A stretch of 64,000 nt of DNA from the NCBI RefSeq assembly GCF_949987535.1, contig NC_080069.1, positions 39,731,269 through 39,795,268 of the forward strand, read 5' to 3'. Shown here piece by piece: positions 56,853 to 64,000 of this stretch. Made by a program: the position numbers and the translations under genes. This stretch comes from Balaenoptera acutorostrata (lineage: Eukaryota; Chordata; Mammalia; Artiodactyla; Balaenopteridae). Within the stretch, counting starts at the first letter, position 1. Every line of letters begins with the position of its first letter. The notes under the pieces were generated by a model. It was not told the DNA's origin. It made no database searches and worked only from the letters and a program-made list of their open reading frames with translations.

Positions 56853-57564
56853 ACATTGGTAAAATTGTGATTGTGAGGAGTGCTATACAGAAGGAGCACA
56901 TGATACTACGAGAGACTATAACAGAGAGATTGGCCCAGCCAGAGAGATCAGAGAAGCTTCCCTGAATAAGTGATCTTATTGATCTTACTGATCTGAGCAT
57001 TGAGTGATGAGATGTTAACTGGGTGAAGAAAGCGGGGGAAAGCAGCCCAGGAAGAAGAATATGTGTACAGGCCCTGGGGTGGCAGGTTTGAAGACTGAGA
57101 GAAGGCAAAGTGTGGCTGGGGAAAAGAGACCCCGGGGAGAATGGGCAGCACGACACTGGAAGGCGGGGAAGCAACAGGCCCCTCGGGGACTGCGGACCAT
57201 GGGATGGCGTCAGTCTTTATCTTTAGGGCAGTAGGAAGTCATCATAGGGAAATTGACAGGAACCCCCAAGAAAGTCTGAAAAGGGCAAATGAGACCCCTG
57301 TTTACACTTTATTTCCACTTTCCTCGGCATCTCTACTTACTACCAATCAATGACAGCTTGTGTAATAGCATGCCTAAAATCAGAAAAGTAAACATTTAAT
57401 TAACTTTGTTAACCTAGTGATTTCATTTAAATAATTAGTATTTTTAAATGAATTTTCCATCAACATACAAGAAAAACTCCCAATTCTGAACCACCGTCAA
57501 AACACAAATGCCCAGTATGTAAATTCATAATTCAGTATTTAGTCTTCCGTTACTTAAAGAATAC
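56853..57564. other. No recognised gene or repeat
   Basis: Anonymous sequence. The phrase around 56920-57240 (sample: AGCCCAGGAAGAAGAATATG, GGCCCTGGGGTGGCAGG) resembles L2/MIR-adjacent text but is not called. Confidence 0.4.
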
Positions 57565-57745
57565 TGAATTAGGAATCAAACAGCCTGAGTTTTAATTCTG
57601 ACTCTGGCACTTATTAGTCACACGGCTTTGGGTTAGTCCCCAAACCTCTCTCAGTCTCAACTTTCCTCATCTATAAAATAGGGTAATAACCCTTGCCCGA
57701 CGTACCTCACAGGTTAAAGTGAGAGCATTTTGTAACACCAAATAG
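57565..57745 (+). mobile_element. MIR SINE
   Basis: TTTAATTCTGACTCTGGCAC, CTTTGGGTTAGTCCCCAAACC and CTTTCCTCATCTATAAAATAGGG with AAAGTGAGAGCATTT follow MIR from head to core. Confidence 0.85.
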
Positions 57746-58136
57746 ATTATTATTAACCTTTCTCCAAATTGCAAAGGCAAATACACGACTTATCCAATCA
57801 GATAACGTTTTTTTTTAACCTCACATATCAAACTGTTTTGCAATATTGTTACAAAATGCTGCTTTATCTTGAAGGTCATTGCCCTCTAATACATTACAAA
57901 ACTACTTGTGTACATAAAACCCAAAATTCTTTGAAAAGTTTTTCCCTTATAGGTTATTACAAAATATTGAGTATAGTTCCCAATGCTATATAGTAGGTCC
58001 TTGTTGGTTATTTATTTTATATGTAGTAGTGTGTATATGTTAATCCCAAACTCTTTTGATTTATCCCTCCTCCGTTTCCCCTTTGGTAACCATAAGTTTG
58101 TTTTCCATGTCTGTGAGTCTATTTCTTTTTTTTATA

Positions 58137-58418
58137 AATTTATTTATTTATTTTTGGCTGCATTGGGCCTTCGTTGCTGCGCGCAGGCTTTCTATAGTTG
58201 CAGTGAGGGGGGGCTACTCTTCGTTGAGGTGCACGGGCTTCTTGTTGCAGTGGCTTCTTTTCTTCCAGAGCACGGGCTCTAGGCACGCGGGCTTCAGTAG
58301 TTCTGGCACACGGGCTGAGTTGCTCTGTGGCATGTGGAATCTTCCCGGACCAGGGCTCGAACCCGTGTCCCTTGCACTGGCAGGCGGATTCTTAACCACT
58401 GTGCCACCAGGGAAGTCC
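58137..58418 (-). mobile_element. CHR-type SINE
   Basis: Minus-strand SINE with B box (complement of GGGCTCGAACCC) near 58353 and a TTTATTTA tail. Target duplication CTGTGAGTCTATTTCT is at 58121-58136 and 58419-58434 (16/16). Confidence 0.93.
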
Positions 58419-58551
58419 CTGTGAGTCTATTTCTGATTAATTAGTATGATGATCTCTAGGTCCATCCACATTACTGTAAATGGCATTATTTCATTCTTTT
58501 CTTCAGCTGAGTAATATTCCATTATATATATATATATACCACATATTCTTT

Positions 58552-58844
58552 TTTTGGCCGCATTGGGTCTTTGTTGCTGTGTGGGCTTTCTCTAGTTGCA
58601 GCAAGCGGGGGCTGCTCTTTGTTGCGGTGCACAGGCTTCTCACTGCAGTGGCTTCTCTTGTTGAGGAGCACGGGCTCTAGGCGTGCAGGCTTCAGTAGTT
58701 GTGGCGCATAGGCTCAGTACTTTTGGCGCATGGGCTTAGTTGCTCCGTGGCATGTGGGATCTTGCCAGACCAGGGCTCGAACCTGTGTCCACTGCGTTGG
58801 CAGGCAGATTCTTAACTACTGCGCCACCAGGGAAGTCCCAAAGC
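58552..58844 (-). mobile_element. CHR-type SINE
   Basis: Minus-strand SINE with a very short A tail (T run at 58545-58554). Target duplication ACCACATATTCTTT is at 58538-58551 and 58845-58858. The 5' end carries a few extra bases next to GGGAAGTCCC. Confidence 0.9.
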
Positions 58845-58932
58845 ACCACATATTCTTTATCCATTCATCTGTCGGTGGACATTTAGGTTGCTTCCATGTT
58901 TGCCTATTGTAAATAGTGCTGCATGTATCATT

Positions 58933-59600
58933 TATATTTACAAAAAAGAAAAAAAAAGATAAACAAGAAGCAAATAAATTTGCTTATCTATGGGGGTTGG
59001 GGGAATGAAATGAAAGAGATGGAAAGGGGACGGGACCTGTCTGAATATAACTTTTATATAGTTTCGTATTTTGAACCATGTTAGCATTTTACATATTAAA
59101 AAAAATAAATTAAATCAACAAGAATGGGTGGGCAGGAGGCTCTGAAAGTGAAAGAAATGAATTAACTTGATTATAACCAAGTTAATAATATAATTACAAA
59201 GAAAAAAGAATCCAAAAAACATCTGAACATAATAACACATTATTCTGACTATACACTTTCAGTGGGATATATTCTAAAGACAAAAAAAATCTGGAACTTT
59301 ACTTGGTAAGCTTGTTTTGGATAATGTTGGTGAAGTAATTCTGAAACTGTTTTGTGTATGTTGTAGAAATGAGCAAATGAGTAAATATATTGATGTTTTG
59401 AGGAAGCAGGGAGTTCACTGTGGGAGAACAAAGAGACAAATATGGAATGGAGGTAGAATTCTATACTACTGGATTGGATATCAATTAGAGTATCATTATG
59501 AACTCATGGATTTTAGAAAGTGTTTCTAGTACTGTCCATTGAGAGGACCTAAAAGCAATTTCACCCCAGAGCAATGAGCACACATGGCACCCAGGGCTTG
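58933..59600. other. No recognised gene or repeat
   Basis: AT-rich anonymous sequence. Confidence 0.45.
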
Positions 59601-60850
59601 TTTTCTAAACACCATTCCCCAAACCCTTTGGGAAAATGCATAATTTCAAGGTGAGCCTGGAGCATTTTCTAGTGCCAGAAATTAAGGAAGTACTCAATAC
59701 TGAGGAAGGTATGTCAAAGAGATATAAGAACCCGTTTAAGGGGCTGCCACTTGCCAAATTTGGGACAATATGAGCATCAAAGTGAATAATGACAGGAATG
59801 GATTATAACACACTGAATAAAATAGAATCCATGAGTCTACACTGACTTTTTTTTTAATTTTAAAGTGATTAGGAGGAGAAAGGAAAGCCTTCCTTTATAG
59901 AAGAATGCTAACTGATAAACATAAAAGAGATGATAGAAATAGAAAGTCACTATTTCACAACTACCATATTAATATTTGATTTCAGGAGAGAATCATCAAT
60001 GGATACTAAAACCATTGGGAGAAATATGGGGAAACAGGATCTTCACACAGTCCAAAATATCCCATCACAAGTCACTTATTAACTACAAAGGGAAAAAATG
60101 AATCTTTATAATGGAGAAATACAGTAGATAATACCTTAATCAAATAATCCAACTGATCATCATTAAAAGGACATATTCACATCATATATCCTCTGTTGTG
60201 ACAACTCAGATGTGTGATATATCACCTATTAGTATTCCTGCCAAAAATGTTTAACCTAAGTCTAACCATGAGGAAACAATCAGACATCTGCAAAAGAATG
60301 TGCTTGGACTCTTCAAAAATGTCAATATTATGAATGAAAAACCAAAAAGAAAAAAGACCGTCAACCTGTGCTACATTAAAGAACAGAGACATGAAAATAA
60401 ATACAATACGATGCATGATCCTTGCTCAAATCTAGAATACCAAAAAAAAAAAAAAAATGTTAAAGGACATTACTTGGACAATTGCAGAAACTTAAATATG
60501 GACTGCATATTAGAAAGTAGTATTATGTCAATATTAAATGTCCTGAGTGTGATAATTGCACTGTGGTTACAGAGGAAAATATCCTCATTTTTGAAAGATA
60601 CATGCTGAGAGTTTGGGGGCCTAGGTTTCTAGATATCTGCAACTAACTCTCAAATGGTTCAGCTAAACAATACACATATGCACAAAGGGAGGAAAAGAGG
60701 GAGGGAGGGAAAGGAAGAAAATGTGACAAAATGTTAAAATTCTTGAATTACGTAAATGGTATACAGATATCCATTGTACATTTCTTGCAAATTTTCTATA
60801 GTTTTGCTATTTTTCAAAATACAACGTGGTTGGGGGAGAAAGGGAGCTTT
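59601..60850 (+). mobile_element. Ancient L1M-like 3' region
   Basis: The order AACCATTGGGAGAAATATGGGG, GAGTGTGATAATTGCACTGTGG, GATATCTGCAACTAACTCTC, AAATGGTTCAGCTAAACAATAC and CTTGCAAATTTTCTATAGTT is the familiar ancient L1 3' UTR. Upstream limit uncertain. Frames such as 60300-60608 are not genes. Confidence 0.65.
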
Positions 60851-61678
60851 TTATACGGTCACTGCAAGAAGACAGCATAGTTAGATATATTTAGATAACC
60901 TGAGAACCAGTAAGTATTCTTCAGTTGGGTGAATCCTTGCCAAGAGTTCAAGCTCTAGCAGAAAGCCTCCAGAAGATATTGGAGACAGCCAAAGTTAGCA
61001 ACAACAAAATTAATTAGTTAATACAGGACACCCAGTTAAATCTGAATTTCAGATAAATGAGCAATTTTTTTTTTAGTATAAGTATGTCCCAAGCATTTTA
61101 TCTGGCAGCCCCACTCAGAGAAGCACTGTGGTCTGTTCCATGCCCAGGGGATAAAGTACAACAGTTCAAGAATACTAGAACAGTTCAAGATTAGAGCCAT
61201 TAATATTTTTTATTTACTATTTTTATTTAATCAAACTCTACTCCATTTTCTGTAATGAAGACTACTCTTCAACCTATATTTTCTCCTTACATATGGTTGG
61301 TACAGCCCTAATTTAGGCTTCATTTTCTCTCTCTGCATTGTGAAGTTTTCCCCCACTTCCACCACCTTTGACTTCTAAATACTACTTTCCCATCCTCTTC
61401 ACTACCGTTCTCCCTTCTCAATTTCTACCTGTTTGGCTCAGGAGAGAATAGTTTCAAAGCAATAATGATACTTAGCTGGGATTGCTTCTGGAAATTTGAG
61501 TCACTGTGTTAACCCCACCCAATGTCATTAGTTAAATGCCTTGACCTAGCCTAGGCTGGTTGGGGATCCTCCCCTCCCAACGGAACCCCTGGACGTCTTG
61601 ACATAGCATTTTTGGTACATTTGGCATTCATCAGGCCAGAGCAGCTCAGAGAAAAGTTTTATATATTACAATCTCTTT
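60851..61678. other. No gene; a possible old repeat at about 61020-61115
   Basis: GGACACCCAGTTAAATCTGAATTTCAGATAAATGAG near 61026 with GTATAAGTATGTCCC and TCTGGCAGCCCCA reads as a known-looking mammalian interspersed repeat that I cannot name with confidence. The rest is anonymous. Confidence 0.4.
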
Positions 61679-61693
61679 AATTCCCTCTTATCA
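61679..61693. repeat. L1 target duplication, left copy
   Basis: AATTCCCTCTTATCA is identical to 62562-62576. Confidence 0.95.
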
Positions 61694-62561
61694 GAAATGC
61701 AAATCAAAACCGCATTGAGGTATCACCTCACACTGGTCAGAATGGCCATCATCAAAAAATCTACGAACAACAAATGCTGGAGAGGGTGTGGAGAAAAGGG
61801 AACCCTCTTGGACTGTTGGTGGGAATGTAAATTCGTACAGCCACTATGGAGAACAGTATGGAGGTTCCTTAAAAAACTAAACTTAGAACTACCATATGAC
61901 CCAGCAATCCCACTACTGCGCATATACCCTAAAAAAACCATAATTCAAAAAGAGTCATGTACCACAGTGTTCAATGCAGCTCTATTTACAATAGCCACGA
62001 CATAGAAACAACCTAAATGTCCAATGACAGATGAATGGATAAAGAAGATGTGGCACATATATACAATGGAATATTACTCAGTCATAAAAAGAAACGAAAT
62101 TGAGTTATTTGTAGCGAGGTGGATGGACCCAGAGTCTGTCATACAGAGTGAAGTAAGTCAGAAAGAGAAAATCAAATACCGTATGCTAACACATACATAT
62201 GGAATCTTAAAAAAAATGGTTCTGATAAACCTAGGGGCAGGACAGGAATAAAGATGCAGACATAGAGAATGGACTTGAGGACACAGGGACAGGGAAGGGT
62301 AAACTGCGACGAAGTGAGAGAGTAGCACTGACATATATACACTACCAAATGTAAAACAGATAGCTAGTGGGAAGCTAGTGCATCGCACAGGGAGATCAGC
62401 TCGGTGCTTTGTGACCACCTAGAGGGGTGGGATAGGGAGGGTGGGAGGGAGGCGCAAGAGGGAGGGGATATGGGGATATATGTATATACATATAGCTGAT
62501 TCACAATGAAACTAACACAACATTGTAAAGCAATTATACTCCAATAAAGATGTTAAAAAAA
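61694..62561 (+). mobile_element. 5'-truncated L1 3' end with perfect target duplication
   Basis: Starts in ORF2 about 20 codons before the Cys-rich motif (TGCTGGAGAGGGTGTGG near 61776) and continues through the ORF2 end, 3' UTR, AATAAA at about 62543 and an A run. At least one stop (TAG near 62002) breaks the frame. The flanking 15-bp duplication is perfect, so the insertion is recent. It shares the 3' UTR type of the intact L1, though not the same allele. Confidence 0.95.
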
Positions 62562-62576
62562 AATTCCCTCTTATCA
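62562..62576. repeat. L1 target duplication, right copy
   Basis: AATTCCCTCTTATCA, matching 61679-61693. Confidence 0.95.
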
Positions 62577-62797
62577 CTGAAGCTCCTCCTTTTTTGGTCT
62601 TCTTTATCAGCTTCTCTTATTTTTCTTAATTTCTAAATGTTGGACAGGCTTAGTGTTTAATTCTGGGCATTTTCTCTTCTCTCCCTTGGGTCCAGTGCTT
62701 CCCAAAGTTCAATAATATGTATACTGTCTTCATGATTTTTGACATCTCTCGATAATTATTACTAGTTTTCTTTAAATGGATATGTTTAAATTTATAT

Positions 62798-62958
62798 TTT
62801 TTAAATTAATTTTTATTGGAGTACAGTTGCTTTACAATGTTGTGTTAGCTTCTACTGCACAGCAAAATGAATCAGCCATACATATACATATATCCCCTCC
62901 ATTTAGGACACTACAGTGCATTAAGTTGAGTTCCCTGTGCTATACTAATTTATATATT
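62798..62958 (-). mobile_element. Short L1 3' UTR fragment
   Basis: ATTTTTATTGGAGTACAGTTG, GCTTTACAATGTTGTGTTAGC and GAGTTCCCTGTGCTATAC are the reverse of the usual L1 3' end. There is an apparent internal deletion near 62905. 5'-truncated. Confidence 0.85.
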
Positions 62959-64000
62959 TTAAAAGAAGATTTTATACCGCAACTATAAAGAGGAATTTAA
63001 TATCATAAATAGAAGATAAATCTAAAAATAAAACCTCAAAATATATAAAATGTAATTTTTTACTTAGATTTAAAATAATCAATAAAACAAATTATTAATA
63101 TATAAACAAATTATTAAAATGCACACCCCAAAATAAATTACTCATGAGAAGAATTGAGCTTTTCAGGATCCGTCAAGAATAGTGACTGGATGTTTGGCAT
63201 CACGTTGTCTTGGGCATACAGTTAGAAACTGAAGATCAGGAGGGAAGTGAATTTGCTGAAGATCAAAACAAAGTAGAGGCAGAGCTGGATCTATAGCCTG
63301 AGACTAATGAATCGCAGTTTCAGAGAGTGGTCTCAAAAATAGAGAATTCAGAAAGGAACACTAGCTCCTGATGGTGTGAGGGCTCAGTCAGGGGCCAGGA
63401 GTTTGGTGCATGGCAGAGTAAAAAGAATATAAACACTGAAGTCTAAAAGGCTGTGGTCACGTTGTGAATGAATAGGCCGGTAAAGCCATGTTACCATAAG
63501 CCTATGACTACTCTTTGAACCTCAGTTTTCTAACTCACAAATTGTAGAACTGCGAGAAGACAATCAGACACAAGTACTGAGTGCTCAGCCCAGTGGTTAC
63601 ACAATCAGTAGAAGTTTCCTTCCTTCCTCTCCCATCTTTGTATCACCAACACTGCCACAGACCTACCCACCACTAGCTATATCTCCTTTTGAAGGAGATA
63701 CGGATTTTTTTTCTTCTGAATAATCCAGACCTGATTTCTCTCCATCACTGCCCTGTGTCCAGTGCTGGGAGAAAGGACTTCATCTGTGCTGGGCTGGTTG
63801 GCAAGGAGAGAGGCAGCAGCTTCCTGGTGTCTTTTGGGGGTTGGGTCTGTAAAGATGAAGATGGCCTAGAGATGACTTCTAAAAGCCTCAGGTAACCCTC
63901 AGCTTTCAGTTGCAATGGGAGGGCTGCAGGTTTTAGTGGGTAGCACATGAGCCCAGGGATATTCTCAGGTTCCTGATCCAGTGAATACTCAAAGGCCTCT
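62959..64000. other. No recognised gene or repeat
   Basis: AT-rich to about 63130, then ordinary anonymous sequence. The 68-aa frame at 63689-63895 has no recognised domain. Confidence 0.45.

Larger units (their letters stand above)
57937..58932 (-). mobile_element. 5'-truncated L1 3' end holding two SINEs
   Basis: The minus strand reads from ORF2 C-terminal text near 58932 (TTTAGGTTGCTTCCATG on the plus strand) to the 3' UTR, with GTTTGGGATTAACATATACAC-like sequence, ending near 57937 without a clear poly(A). SINEs at 58137-58418 and 58552-58844 interrupt it. This is an older subtype with a 3' UTR like the element at 28320. Confidence 0.8.

Noticed and set aside
1..64000. CRISPR array, prophage, operon or bacterial system
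   Set aside because: Mammalian interspersed repeats fill the window. No regularly spaced direct repeats with unique spacers and no prokaryotic gene organisation.

Overview
This is a mammalian, non-coding, repeat-dominated window. The SINEs are tRNA-derived CHR-type elements beginning GGCTTCCCTGGTGG, with good Pol III A and B boxes. No ruminant BovB/Bov-tA or pig PRE1 elements are visible, so the best reading is a cetacean genome (whale or dolphin; a close relative such as hippo cannot be excluded by eye). I see no convincing host protein-coding exon, rRNA, functional tRNA or CRISPR array. Every long open frame that can be explained belongs to a transposable element.

The centrepiece is a full-length LINE-1 at 15840-23253 (+ strand). 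It has perfect 16-bp target-site duplications, a YY1-like site at its 5' end, a CpG-rich 2.25-kb 5' UTR with a 366-bp internal tandem duplication, an intact ORF1 (297 aa), an intact ORF2 (1272 aa, with all endonuclease and reverse-transcriptase catalytic residues I checked present), a G-rich 3' UTR, AATAAA and a poly(A) tail. By sequence it looks recent and possibly retrotransposition-competent.

Layout: 1-12380 is a nested L1 complex. An old minus-strand L1 (263-2935 continued at about 10232-12380) is split by a later plus-strand L1 (about 2936-9395, with 174-bp promoter monomers and broken ORFs) and a 5'-truncated L1 3' end (9396-10231). CHR SINEs lie at 1-262 and 7978-8334. 12381-15823 is mostly anonymous sequence with one GT microsatellite. 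15840-23253 is the intact L1, which probably landed in ancient L1M/HAL1-like sequence that resumes at about 23.5-25.3 kb. 25-34 kb holds SINEs, an L1 with a twin-priming 5' inversion (28320-29680), a minus-strand L1 3' end (32136-32720) and L2 remnants. 34.4-39.4 kb is an ancient plus-strand L1 carrying four SINE insertions at or inside it and an unusual inverted self-copy with a hairpin. 41.7-43.4 kb is an ancient L1 split by two DNA transposons (MER1-like hAT and MER44/Tigger-like). 44-49 kb holds a Tigger fragment, ancient L1 split by a hAT MITE, L2 and an MLT1 (MaLR) LTR. 49-64 kb is lower-density sequence with SINEs, MIRs, an ancient L1 and three more L1 3' fragments.

The elements work as one retrotransposition system. 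L1 ORF1/ORF2 proteins supply the endonuclease and reverse transcriptase that mobilise both L1 RNA and the Pol III-transcribed CHR SINEs. The A-rich 3' tails and mostly 10-16 bp target duplications seen repeatedly here are the footprint of that machinery. Three of the SINEs carry extra non-SINE sequence and a second A tract before the target duplication, suggesting recurrent 3' transduction. The three L1s that keep a 5' UTR each carry a different tandemly repeated 5' UTR, suggesting repeated promoter turnover in this lineage.

Family names come from recognition of consensus-like sequence by eye, not from a database search. Boundaries of ancient elements are approximate.
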